From Robiginitalea myxolifaciens (GTDB lineage: Bacteria; Bacteroidota; Bacteroidia; Flavobacteriales; Flavobacteriaceae): a DNA stretch of 64,000 nucleotides. The stretch spans positions 1,178,001 to 1,242,000 of the forward strand of contig NZ_FOYQ01000002.1 of NCBI RefSeq assembly GCF_900115205.1, given 5' to 3'. Positions 7,431 to 15,525 of this stretch are shown here, piece by piece. Both the position numbers and the translations under genes were made by a program. A model generated the notes under the pieces. That model saw nothing but the letters and a program-made list of their open reading frames with translations. It had not been told where the DNA came from and ran no database searches. Each line of letters opens with the position of its first letter. Within the stretch, counting starts at the first letter, position 1.

Positions 7431-9208
7431 CACTTATAGCGCCAGCTGGTTAGGTCGGCCCCTGCTGGGGCGGATGCTGCTATGCGCTGCATGATTTTAG
7501 GCACGTACATACTGTTGTACCGCAAGCGACTCAAATGATTGGGCAGCTCGGGATCGCCATTCCAACAGTGTTCCGCCCGGTCGCCGTAAAGCACTTCCCC
7601 ATCGTAGTAGGGATCCGTGGTTTGCTCCAGGAAATCCTCCATTAAGTACACGGCGTTATTGAGGTAATAGTTGTCCATATCCCCGCAATAAATATGGATC
7701 TTGCCGCGTAATTTGGGACCTAGTTTATCCCAATCCCGCTCCAGGATATGGCGCAGGTCGTAATTCTCTTTCCAGTATTCGGCCACCTGTTTATCGATAA
7801 CCCCGGTCTGCTTGTCCCAGATACGCTGCGGGTAGCCGTCGGCTCCCTGTGGTGAATAGGTCGCCTCCCAAATATCCCATTGCTGTCCGGAACGACTCTT
7901 GTCGCCGAGGACCCATTCGAGCTGATTGTATTCTTTTACTGTGGTATGGACCTGCCCCAGGTAATCCCGATGTGCAGGCACCTCCAGGGGCTTGTGCTTA
8001 CTCGCATAGTAGTAAGCGTTTTCATCTTCGTAGATATTCGTCAGGCAATAGGCCCGGAAGTCAATGGGATCCGGGCAAGCAGCGAAACAGCCATTGTATT
8101 CCTCTGGGTATTTGACCTGCACGGCAAGGGCTTCCCAGCCTCCTGTAGACCCACCGTAAAGGAAGCGCGACCAACCTTCACCCTGACCTCGGAACTGCTC
8201 TTCAATGTATGGGATGAGTTCATAGGTAATCGCATCGCCGTAGGGGCCCTGGCTAGCCGAGTTTACCGCATAGGAATCGTCGTAATACGGGGTGGGATGC
8301 TGAATTTCTACTATGAGGAATCGCGGAAAGTCCGGTTCGTTCCAACGCTGGTAAAAATCATAGGCCTCCTGCTGCTGAATTATATTATAGCCTTCTACCC
8401 CAAATCGCTCGGAATACACGGGTTCCATATCCTCATCGGGTGGCGTAGTCCGGAAACCCCCAAAATCCGAGGGGAAGTGCCCATGGAATATCATTAAGGG
8501 ATAGCGCGCCTCGGGATGTTCCTCAAAACCCTTGGGCAACAACACGTGTGCACCCAGATACATATCGCGGCCCCAGAATTCCGAAAGGCGCTCAGAGCGT
8601 ATCTTAATGTGTTTGATCCAGGGGGTATCTTCGGGTTCGGGAATGGGGGGAATTACCTGGTCCAGGATCAATTCAGGAGCTTTAATACCCGATTCCGTTA
8701 CTTCAATTTCCATTGGGGTGCTATACAAATTCCCGGGCGATCGGTTCCATTGCTGTCCTTCCCCATTGTCCATAGGTAGCTTTACCGTGTGCCCTGTACT
8801 CAGTTCAAAAGTTTCGTAAACATGGAGCAAAGCCTGCGCCTGATATTTACCCGGCGGGACCTCACTTAAGTCATTGTAGGGGAAGCCGGGCTGCTCCGCG
8901 CTAAAGGTCATGGGGGTACTCCCAGCCATATCTGCTACATTCATCCCGAAGATCATTTGGGTATTCAGGCCTGCATTGATCTGGAAACGCGGCTCATTGC
9001 CGGGGTCGTCGGATAGCATCAGTAGCAATCGCCCATCAAAGTCGGAACTGCTGAGGGAATCCGATAAGCGGATGTTTACCTGAAAATCGTCGGTAGACGA
9101 TGATTCCGGGCTGCAACCCCAGGAGAGGAGGATCAGTATCATTACTGCGCAGCTCAGCAGGTTCAGAGACCGCAATCGGCTTGAAAAACCAGGTAGTGCT
9201 TGTAACAT
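7430..9208 (-). CDS. Lipoprotein alpha/beta hydrolase (putative esterase)
   Basis: A 592-aa predicted lipoprotein. A long n-region leads into a hydrophobic core ending at LLSWGC (Cys31). The N-terminal ~200 residues are beta-rich, with Ig-like features. The C-terminal half is an esterase-D-like alpha/beta hydrolase: YPLMIFHGHFPSDFGG is the strand before the oxyanion loop, and FLYGGSTGGWEALAVQ has the G-x-S-x-G-G-type nucleophile. YCGDMDNYYL and AEHCW could supply the acid and His. It may act on esterified cell-surface or dietary substrates; this is inference. It is coupled to the DUF2306 membrane gene. Confidence 0.72.
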   Translation of the reverse strand: MLQALPGFSSRLRSLNLLSCAVMILILLSWGCSPESSSTDDFQVNIRLSDSLSSSDFDGRLLLMLSDDPGNEPRFQINAGLNTQMIFGMNVADMAGSTPMTFSAEQPGFPYNDLSEVPPGKYQAQALLHVYETFELSTGHTVKLPMDNGEGQQWNRSPGNLYSTPMEIEVTESGIKAPELILDQVIPPIPEPEDTPWIKHIKIRSERLSEFWGRDMYLGAHVLLPKGFEEHPEARYPLMIFHGHFPSDFGGFRTTPPDEDMEPVYSERFGVEGYNIIQQQEAYDFYQRWNEPDFPRFLIVEIQHPTPYYDDSYAVNSASQGPYGDAITYELIPYIEEQFRGQGEGWSRFLYGGSTGGWEALAVQVKYPEEYNGCFAACPDPIDFRAYCLTNIYEDENAYYYASKHKPLEVPAHRDYLGQVHTTVKEYNQLEWVLGDKSRSGQQWDIWEATYSPQGADGYPQRIWDKQTGVIDKQVAEYWKENYDLRHILERDWDKLGPKLRGKIHIYCGDMDNYYLNNAVYLMEDFLEQTTDPYYDGEVLYGDRAEHCWNGDPELPNHLSRLRYNSMYVPKIMQRIAASAPAGADLTSWRYK

Positions 9209-9325
9209 GTCGATGAATTTTTCAAAAAGATAGGCTATTTATCAGAAAATGAGCCCGGTCGTTCATCGACAAATTATACTTAAGGCCTGCGATCCGGCGT
9301 TCTGATACTACCAAATCTTAGCGCT
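9209..9325. other. Divergent spacer between esterase and small lipoprotein genes
   Basis: A 117-bp gene-free spacer. It carries an A/T-rich stretch next to the esterase start, but I found no full-consensus promoter in either direction. Confidence 0.4.
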
Positions 9326-9496
9326 ATGAAACGATTTGCAATGCTTTTTGTCCTTGGCATAAGCCTAATGGGCACTACCTCATGTACCAATGATGAAGGG
9401 GATCCGGAATTCGAGATCCTGAACCCGGAAGAAGAGAACACGGAGACGGGGATCGCAGAGAAGCCCGAAACCGTTGAAGCAGATAAGCAGGATTAA
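9326..9496 (+). CDS. Small acidic lipoprotein, 56 aa
   Basis: A short frame from ATG 9326 to TAA 9494-9496. It encodes a signal peptide (MKRFAMLFVLGISLMG) with lipobox TTSC and lipidated Cys20. A 36-residue mature tail follows, very rich in Glu/Asp/Pro with no aromatic core. It looks like a small membrane-anchored spacer or accessory lipoprotein rather than an enzyme. It is divergent from the esterase lipoprotein and convergent with folD 21 bp downstream. No family is recognised. The well-formed lipoprotein signal is the main support for it being real. Confidence 0.6.
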   Translation: MKRFAMLFVLGISLMGTTSCTNDEGDPEFEILNPEEENTETGIAEKPETVEADKQD

Positions 9497-9517
9497 CCGG
9501 TAGCTTTAGCCCTAGGG

Positions 9518-10393
9518 TCAGGCCTTGCGTTGCCGCGCGAGCAGCGTGTTTTTGAGTAACATGGCAATGGTCATGGGCCCAACGCCTCCGGGAACGGGAG
9601 TAATAAAGGATGCTTTGTCCTTGACTCCTTCAAAATCCACATCGCCGCATATATAGTAGCCGCGCTCCCTGGATGCATCCGGAACGCGCGTGATCCCTAC
9701 ATCGATAATTACCGCTCCGTCTTTTACCATATCCGCCTTTACAAAGTTGGGAACACCCAGGGCAGAAACAATGATGTCGGCCTGCCGGCACAATTCCTCC
9801 AGATTTTGAGTGCGACTATGGGCAAGGGTAACCGTGGAATTACCTGCAGCACCTTTTTGACTCATCAGGATACTGATCGGACGTCCCACAATATGGCTCC
9901 TGCCAATTACCACGGTATGTTTCCCTGAAGTCTCTACCTCGTAGCGTTTCAATAATTCAATGATCCCGAAAGGCGTCGCTGAGATAAAAGTTTCCAGTTC
10001 CAGCGCCATCTTACCAAAATTGGTCGGGTGGAAACCATCGACATCCTTGTCCGGATCAACGGCCATCAGGATTTTCTGTTCGTCGATATGCCTGGGAAGA
10101 GGAAGTTGTACGATGTAGCCGTCGATTTCGGGGTCGGCATTCAGTTGTCCCACCAATTCCAGTAATTCTTCCTCTGTGGTCGATTCCGGGAGTTGTTTCA
10201 GGGTAGATTCAAAACCAATACGCTTGCAGGCGCGAACCTTGCTCCCAACATAGGTAAGGCTGGCCCCGTCTTCCCCGACAATTACAGCGGCCAGGTGAGG
10301 TACTTTCTCACCGCGTTCCCGCATGGCTGCTACCTCAGCGGCTATTTCGTCTTTAATGTCGTTGGATACTTTCTTGCCGTCGAGTATGGTCAT
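9518..10393 (-). CDS. folD: Bifunctional methylene-THF dehydrogenase/cyclohydrolase FolD
   Basis: A 291-aa FolD. It oxidises 5,10-methylene-THF and hydrolyses the methenyl product to 10-formyl-THF in the cytoplasm. Family signatures are YVGSKVRACKRIGFES (with the catalytic Lys), the substrate-site loop YIVQLPLPRHID, the NADP-binding VIGRSHIVGRP and the C-terminal TPVPGGVGPMT. The length is normal. It follows ffh after 22 bp on the same strand and is probably cotranscribed. Fhs, which makes 10-formyl-THF from formate, is also in this window. Confidence 0.95.
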   Translation of the reverse strand: MTILDGKKVSNDIKDEIAAEVAAMRERGEKVPHLAAVIVGEDGASLTYVGSKVRACKRIGFESTLKQLPESTTEEELLELVGQLNADPEIDGYIVQLPLPRHIDEQKILMAVDPDKDVDGFHPTNFGKMALELETFISATPFGIIELLKRYEVETSGKHTVVIGRSHIVGRPISILMSQKGAAGNSTVTLAHSRTQNLEELCRQADIIVSALGVPNFVKADMVKDGAVIIDVGITRVPDASRERGYYICGDVDFEGVKDKASFITPVPGGVGPMTIAMLLKNTLLARQRKA

Positions 10394-10415
10394 GGAATTT
10401 AGTTTTTGAAACCTT

Positions 10416-11747
10416 TTACGGCTTCATGTTTTGCATCATTTGCATCATCTTCTTGCCGCCGCCACCCTGCATCATCTTCATCATTTTACTCATTTGGGTG
10501 AATTGCTTCAGGAGTTGATTCACTTCCTGGATGCTGGTTCCGCTTCCTTTGGCTATCCGTTTTTTGCGTTTGGCATCGAGTAATGCGGGATTGGAGCGTT
10601 CTGCCGGTGTCATCGAATGGATAATAGCCTCGATATGCTTGAAGGCATCATCATCGATGTCGAGGCCTTTCATAGCCTTTCCAGCCCCGGGAATCATCCC
10701 GATGAGGTCCTTCATGCTCCCCATTTTTTTGATCTGCTGGATCTGACTCAGGAAATCGTCAAAACCAAAGCGGTTCTTGGCGATCTTCTTCTGGATACGA
10801 CGGGCCTGCTCCTCATCGAATTGCTCCTGGGCGCGTTCCACCAGGGAAACAACATCCCCCATCCCCAGGATTCGATCGGCCATACGGGCTGGGTGAAAGA
10901 TATCCACCGCATCCATCTTTTCGCCCGTACCGATAAATTTGATCGGTTTGTCTACCACGGATTTGATGGAAATAGCGGCTCCCCCACGGGTATCCCCGTC
11001 TAATTTGGTCAGGACAACCCCATCAAAATCGAGGACATCATTAAAAGATTTGGCGGTATTCACCGCGTCCTGCCCGGTCATGGAATCCACAACGAAGAGG
11101 ATTTCCTGAGGCTTTACAGCGTCGCGGATGTTGGATATTTCATCCATCATCTCCTGGTCCACGGCCAAACGTCCGGCGGTATCGATAATCACCACATTGT
11201 GGCCATTGGCTTTCGCATGCGCGATTCCTGCCTGCGCCAGTGAAACCGGGTTTTTATTCTCTTTATCGGAATAGACCGAAACCCCGATCTGGTCCCCGAC
11301 CACATGAAGCTGATCAATAGCTGCAGGACGGTAAACGTCACAGGCAACCAATAAGGGGTTTTTAGATTTTTTCCGCTTGAGGAAATTCGCCAGCTTTCCC
11401 GAGAAGGTCGTTTTACCAGATCCCTGAAGTCCGGACATCAGGATTACCGAAGGGTTTCCACTCAGATCAATGCCTTCGGCATCGCCCCCCATGAGCTCGG
11501 TAAGCTCATCCTTGACGATTTTGACCATTAACTGGCCGGGTTGCAGGGAGGTCAATACATCCTGCCCGATAGCCTTCTCCTTCACCCGGTTGGTGAATTC
11601 CTTGGCAATCTTGAAGTTTACATCGGCATCGAGTAAGGCCCGGCGGATCTCCTTGGTTGTCTCTGCGACATTTATTTCCGTGATCTGCCCGCGCCCCCTA
11701 AGGGTGTGCAGCGCCTTATCCAGCTTTTCGCTTAAATTATTGAACAT
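10416..11747 (-). CDS. ffh: Signal recognition particle protein Ffh
   Basis: A 443-aa SRP54 GTPase that binds signal sequences and 4.5S RNA and delivers nascent chains to FtsY. The N domain is followed by the G domain with G1 GLQGSGKTTFSGK (near residue 108), DTAGRLAVDQEM and TKLDGD. The M domain is methionine-rich, ending in MMKMMQGGGGKKMMQMM. Length and domain order are standard. A TAnnTTTG promoter element lies upstream at 11773-11780. Confidence 0.96.
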   Translation of the reverse strand: MFNNLSEKLDKALHTLRGRGQITEINVAETTKEIRRALLDADVNFKIAKEFTNRVKEKAIGQDVLTSLQPGQLMVKIVKDELTELMGGDAEGIDLSGNPSVILMSGLQGSGKTTFSGKLANFLKRKKSKNPLLVACDVYRPAAIDQLHVVGDQIGVSVYSDKENKNPVSLAQAGIAHAKANGHNVVIIDTAGRLAVDQEMMDEISNIRDAVKPQEILFVVDSMTGQDAVNTAKSFNDVLDFDGVVLTKLDGDTRGGAAISIKSVVDKPIKFIGTGEKMDAVDIFHPARMADRILGMGDVVSLVERAQEQFDEEQARRIQKKIAKNRFGFDDFLSQIQQIKKMGSMKDLIGMIPGAGKAMKGLDIDDDAFKHIEAIIHSMTPAERSNPALLDAKRKKRIAKGSGTSIQEVNQLLKQFTQMSKMMKMMQGGGGKKMMQMMQNMKP

Positions 11748-11772
11748 TTTCCTACGGCAATTTTGCGATAGG

Positions 11773-11780
11773 CAAAGGTA
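11773..11780 (-). promoter_or_regulatory. Candidate -7 element upstream of ffh
   Basis: On the minus strand it reads TACCTTTG, a match to TAnnTTTG, 26 bp before the ffh ATG. No TTG is found at the ideal -33 spacing. Confidence 0.4.
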
Positions 11781-11835
11781 AGCAATGGCAATGGATTAGC
11801 ATAGCCGCAAAACGGTTGTGGCCCTCAGGAATCCC

Positions 11836-12153
11836 CTACAGCCGTACGGCTGTACCCGAAGCCGTCACCATGATCATGCCTCCCCCCGATCCCAGGGTTT
11901 CGTAATCCAAATCCACGCCGATCACAGCATCTGCCCCAAATTCCCTGGCCCGATCGGACATTTCACGAAGGGCACTTTGACGCGCCTCATTGAGGACGCG
12001 CTCATAGGAACCGGAACGGCCCCCAACGATGTCGCGAATCCCGGCGAAAAAATCCTTGACAATGTTTGCCCCGATAATGGTTTCCCCGGTAACAATACCC
12101 AGGTATTCGCGAACGGGTTGGCCATCTAATGCTGTAGTAGTGGAAACTATCAT
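11836..12153 (-). CDS. YbjQ/UPF0145-family heavy-metal-binding-domain protein
   Basis: A 105-aa protein of the YbjQ family. [30 protein letters not shown] begins the domain and [17 protein letters not shown] is its second half. These proteins form pentameric rings and are annotated as possible heavy-metal-binding proteins; no role is established. The frame is open to a TTG at 12192, but the ATG at 12153 gives the normal family length and is preferred. It is a single gene between ffh and the acidic lipoprotein. Confidence 0.85.
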   Translation of the reverse strand: MIVSTTTALDGQPVREYLGIVTGETIIGANIVKDFFAGIRDIVGGRSGSYERVLNEARQSALREMSDRAREFGADAVIGVDLDYETLGSGGGMIMVTASGTAVRL

Positions 12154-12231
12154 GATCTCGTGTTTATAAAGTGAAGAAATAATTTTACTCAATTTATTGG
12201 TTGGGTTTTGGCACGAAATGTTACAAAGAAA

Positions 12232-12261
12232 AAGAGCGGTTCCACTTAGGAAACCGCTCTT
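12232..12261 (-). terminator. Rho-independent terminator downstream of the acidic lipoprotein
   Basis: AAGAGCGGTT at 12232-12241 pairs with AACCGCTCTT at 12252-12261, with CC/GG extending the stem across one bulged A and a short loop. On the minus strand it is followed by TTTCTTTG. A second small palindrome, CAGGAAT-C-ATTCCTG at 12348-12362, lies just after the lipoprotein stop. Confidence 0.65.
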
Positions 12262-12374
12262 CTCGCATTAGGGGCAAAAAAGGACCTTTGTATAGCTAAA
12301 GGTTAAGCTTGGGTATTTACATTTTCAATTATTCCAGTGAAAGGGAACAGGAATCATTCCTGGCCTTTTGCTGC

Positions 12375-14141
12375 TTATTTTTCAAAGACTAGTACAGTTA
12401 CACTGCCGTCATCTTCGTAATCTTTCAACTCGATCCGGTTTTCGGTCATCGAGACAAAATCCCAATCCTCAGTCAATTCAGATAATTCGTCATTGTCGTC
12501 TCCGAGATTCAGGTACACCTTGAGTTTACCATCTTCGTCCCGGATTACGCGCCACAGACCTGTTTTAAGGGGATCCATATTGGTAGAAACATTCAGGATA
12601 TGCTCAGCATCGAAGCTAAAGTCGAACCCGGCAAATTCCGCGGTCATATCCATATCGGCCTCTACATAAGAAGCAACCGTCCAGTCTCCGCCCATCAGGA
12701 CATTTCTGATCTCGGAAACATCTCCATCTACGGTTCCCGGGCACACGCGTTCGAGGATCAGTTCGTAATCGATCTCCTCTACTTCGAATTTCAGTCGGTC
12801 ATCCAGGAGTTGTCGTAAAGGCCATTCGAAGGATACTCCGGGCTCATCTCCAAAGGACATGGCCAATACAAGACCTCCTTCTACACCAGTACCAACTTCC
12901 CAGGTACCCTGGCTTACAGTGATTCCATTACTCAGGGTAACAACACCTTCGCCCTGGAATTCAAATTCGTATCCTAGCAGGCGATCGATTTCCTCACCTT
13001 GATTCTTAACTTTCTTGATGATCCAGCTACACTCGCGAAGGATTTCGGTAAGGGTTCCTGGCAGGATGCCTCCACCACCATTCTCACAATCCATCTTCAT
13101 GATAATCCGGTTTCCACCTTCGGCAAATAATTTGATCTTACCTTCTTCGATCTCATAGACAAACCAGCTAAGGCTAAAGTCTACCAGGGTATCAAATTCA
13201 AGATTTAGCACCACATATCCACTGGCTGTAGCATCGATATCCCACTCTCCAACAAGGGTGTTTCCATTGCGATCTACTACTTCAACCGCTCCATCTACTC
13301 CGAAGAACATTTTGTAAGCTTCGTACTGCGGACTCTGATCTACTTCATCGCGAACTACGCTGAGTACGTTCCATGGACATTCAGTCAGGTAAGCCTCCAG
13401 ACGCTCTTCATCAAAATCGTCGTCGTTGTAATCATTGTCGTCATCCTCATCGCAAATATCCTTGGCCATTTCCAGGGCAGCGGCGAGTTCGGTATTGTTA
13501 TTTACCTGAATCTCGGTACCATCGTACTTGATCAGCGTAATCGGGTATTCAATGCTCACGATAGCCTCGTCTTCCAGTTCATGGAAGAAGCGACGCAGTT
13601 GCTCATCGCTCTCGATGGTAACCTGTCCTGTCTGGGTATTGTCCAGATCAAAGGTGAATAAGGTAATAGGGTAAGCAAAATCGATACACTCGATATCGCG
13701 GTCGTCTCCTCCTTCGATACATTCGCGTGCCAGTTCGGCCAGGGCCTCTGCACTTTCAATTTCAATTACGCTGTAATCCGGAAGGGTAACGGTAATAGGA
13801 AAGAAAATATCAATTTCGTCGATATCGTCTTCGAACTCATCAAAGATCTCCTCGATCAGGTGGAGGTCTTCTTTAGAATCAATGGTAATATCCAGTCCGT
13901 TTACATTAACGGTATATGGAAAATTAAGGGCAAAACAACTGCTGCCATCTACAATATTGTCGAAGGAGCCATCACGGGAGGAAGTATCTTCGAGCAATCG
14001 GGCAGTACTGGAATTAGCCTTAAAAGATTCTCCCTGCGTACTGGAAGTATTGATTTCTTCAAATTCTTCCTGGCAAGACGTAAACGCCAGGGCCCCGATC
14101 AGGAGCCAGAGGGAAGCTGTAAGGTTCAGAAACTTTTTCAT
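12375..14141 (-). CDS. Acidic multi-repeat lipoprotein of unknown function
   Basis: A 588-aa predicted lipoprotein (lipobox FTSC, Cys23), strongly acidic. Two repeat systems are visible. Residues ~70-230 hold four units of about 42 residues. Each starts with [FY]P[IY]T[VL] (positions 74, 114, 157, 199), contains an I-x-[IV]-x-[SN]-x-x-[ED]-[DAQE]-L segment, and ends in an acidic helix. Residues ~250-588 hold three units of about 110 residues. Each opens with L-x-x-[CG]-x-W-x-[VI] (ECPWNVLSV, ECSWIIKKV, GGDWTVASY), continues as beta strands and resembles lipocalin-like lipoprotein domains. A D/E/N run at ~231-247 links the two halves. It is divergent from an ECF sigma factor 122 bp away, so it may be a target of that sigma. 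The function is unknown. Confidence 0.75.
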   Translation of the reverse strand: MKKFLNLTASLWLLIGALAFTSCQEEFEEINTSSTQGESFKANSSTARLLEDTSSRDGSFDNIVDGSSCFALNFPYTVNVNGLDITIDSKEDLHLIEEIFDEFEDDIDEIDIFFPITVTLPDYSVIEIESAEALAELARECIEGGDDRDIECIDFAYPITLFTFDLDNTQTGQVTIESDEQLRRFFHELEDEAIVSIEYPITLIKYDGTEIQVNNNTELAAALEMAKDICDEDDDNDYNDDDFDEERLEAYLTECPWNVLSVVRDEVDQSPQYEAYKMFFGVDGAVEVVDRNGNTLVGEWDIDATASGYVVLNLEFDTLVDFSLSWFVYEIEEGKIKLFAEGGNRIIMKMDCENGGGGILPGTLTEILRECSWIIKKVKNQGEEIDRLLGYEFEFQGEGVVTLSNGITVSQGTWEVGTGVEGGLVLAMSFGDEPGVSFEWPLRQLLDDRLKFEVEEIDYELILERVCPGTVDGDVSEIRNVLMGGDWTVASYVEADMDMTAEFAGFDFSFDAEHILNVSTNMDPLKTGLWRVIRDEDGKLKVYLNLGDDNDELSELTEDWDFVSMTENRIELKDYEDDGSVTVLVFEK

Positions 14142-14227
14142 AACGATTTGGAATTTTTTTTGTTGAACTACGCCTTAAGAACAATCAACATTGCATTTAC
14201 CCTACCACTTTCTTAAAATTTTTCAAA

Positions 14228-14235
14228 TATCTTTG
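14228..14235 (+). promoter_or_regulatory. Candidate -7 element of the ECF sigma gene
   Basis: TATCTTTG matches TAnnTTTG and lies 28 bp before the ATG at 14264. It is in the 122-bp divergent spacer shared with the acidic lipoprotein. No TTG is seen at the -33 spacing. Confidence 0.4.
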
Positions 14236-14263
14236 AGATTAGCACGTCAAAACTTCTGCCTGC

Positions 14264-14761
14264 ATGGACAATGTCTGTGACGATAAAATCTACAGCGAGG
14301 TGTTCCGCACCCATTCTAAAACGGTTTTCAACTTCATCTATTATAAATTCGGTAATGAGGAAAAGGCAAACGACGCTGTGCAGGAGGCTTTTGTTAAACT
14401 TTGGGAGAATTGTGCCAAAGTAGCCCCGGAAAAAGCCAAGTCCTTTGTTTATACGGTAGCTAACAACCTGTACCTTAATGTTATTAAGGCCGAAAAGGTT
14501 CGGTTGAAGTACAAAGACCCTACCGCGAGTATTGAGCGGGAAAACCCCGAATTCCTGTTGGAGGAACAACAGTTTAAACACAAACTGGAAAAAGCCCTGG
14601 CCGATTTGCCGGAAAATCAACGAACCACTTTTCTGCTCAACCGCATCGATGGGAAGAAGTACAAGGAAATTGCAGAAATGGAAGGGGTTTCAGTAAAAGC
14701 CATCGAAAAGCGAATGCACCTGGCCTTAAAGGCGCTTCGGGAGCAGATCGACGGGATATAA
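14264..14761 (+). CDS. ECF RNA polymerase sigma factor (FecI/RpoE type)
   Basis: A 165-aa ECF sigma. Region 2 is VFNFIYYKFGNEEKANDAVQ and FVKLWEN (residues ~21-48). Region 4 is LPENQRTTFLLNRIDGKKY with the helix-turn-helix EIAEMEGVSVKAIEKRM (residues ~118-152). It lacks regions 1 and 3, as expected. Bacteroidota ECF sigmas usually sit directly next to a fecR anti-sigma gene. Here the next genes are DUF6090 and fhs, and the only fecR in view is 3.3 kb downstream. The divergent acidic lipoprotein is a candidate target. It is likely cotranscribed with the DUF6090 gene 9 bp downstream. Confidence 0.9.
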   Translation: MDNVCDDKIYSEVFRTHSKTVFNFIYYKFGNEEKANDAVQEAFVKLWENCAKVAPEKAKSFVYTVANNLYLNVIKAEKVRLKYKDPTASIERENPEFLLEEQQFKHKLEKALADLPENQRTTFLLNRIDGKKYKEIAEMEGVSVKAIEKRMHLALKALREQIDGI

Positions 14762-14770
14762 TGAGTATCG

Positions 14771-15520
14771 ATGAGAACTACCCTATTTCGATTGCTCAAT
14801 AAAGATGGAAATTCAGTGAATTCAGCTCGTAAATACTTCGGTTATGCCCTCGGAGAACTAATCCTGGTTATTGCCGGAATCCTCATCGCCCTGCAGATTT
14901 ACGACTGGAACGACCGGAAGAAGGAGCTGCAATCCGCGATTCGGTATCACGAACGTTTGATTGAAGATCTGGATTTAGTCATTATTGTCCTGGAAGACAA
15001 TCAAATCCTTTCGGATAGCGTATATAAATCCCTAGTGCTCACCATCGAAGCCCTTGATTCCAGGGAATTAACTCCTGAGAAAAATGCCGCCCTGAAGTAC
15101 GCACTGAGTTCCTATTATAAGTACAACCAACTCACCATTCGTTTGCACGCCTACGACGAACTCAAAAGCACGGGAGGACTTAATCTGATACGCAATGAAA
15201 AAGTTCGGAAGCAACTCTCGTATTATACCTCTTTCCTTGAGGGTGTAGCCGAAGTGTATCGGATTTTTGGAGAATCCATCGTTCAGATGGGGCCAACCAT
15301 GGATAAATACTTCAGAACAAGCCTGGATCCTACTGCCACCGCCATAGGAAACTTTGATTTTGCAGCCATGGCTTCCAATGATGAATTTAGCAATCACCTC
15401 TCCAGGATCGCACTGGCCTGGAATAACAGGCGCGCCTTTAACGGCAGAATCCTCGAGAATACCAAAAGCCTGAAAACCTTAGTGGAAGAAGCGCTCGCCG
15501 ACCTCAGAAATCAATCCTGA
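14771..15520 (+). CDS. DUF6090-family membrane-anchored protein
   Basis: A 249-aa protein. A short cytoplasmic N-terminus is followed by one transmembrane helix (YALGELILVIAGILIALQIY, residues ~25-44) and the conserved DWNDRKKE. The rest is a helical, charged periplasmic domain. This architecture is typical of DUF6090, a Bacteroidota family of unknown function often found in tandem copies. The start follows the sigma factor stop by 9 bp, and fhs begins 5 bp after its own stop. Confidence 0.75.
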   Translation: MRTTLFRLLNKDGNSVNSARKYFGYALGELILVIAGILIALQIYDWNDRKKELQSAIRYHERLIEDLDLVIIVLEDNQILSDSVYKSLVLTIEALDSRELTPEKNAALKYALSSYYKYNQLTIRLHAYDELKSTGGLNLIRNEKVRKQLSYYTSFLEGVAEVYRIFGESIVQMGPTMDKYFRTSLDPTATAIGNFDFAAMASNDEFSNHLSRIALAWNNRRAFNGRILENTKSLKTLVEEALADLRNQS

Positions 15521-15525
15521 AACCA

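Noticed and set aside
7880-8497. 205-codon frame opposite the esterase lipoprotein
   Set aside because: It is contained in the esterase gene, which has a signal peptide and catalytic motifs.
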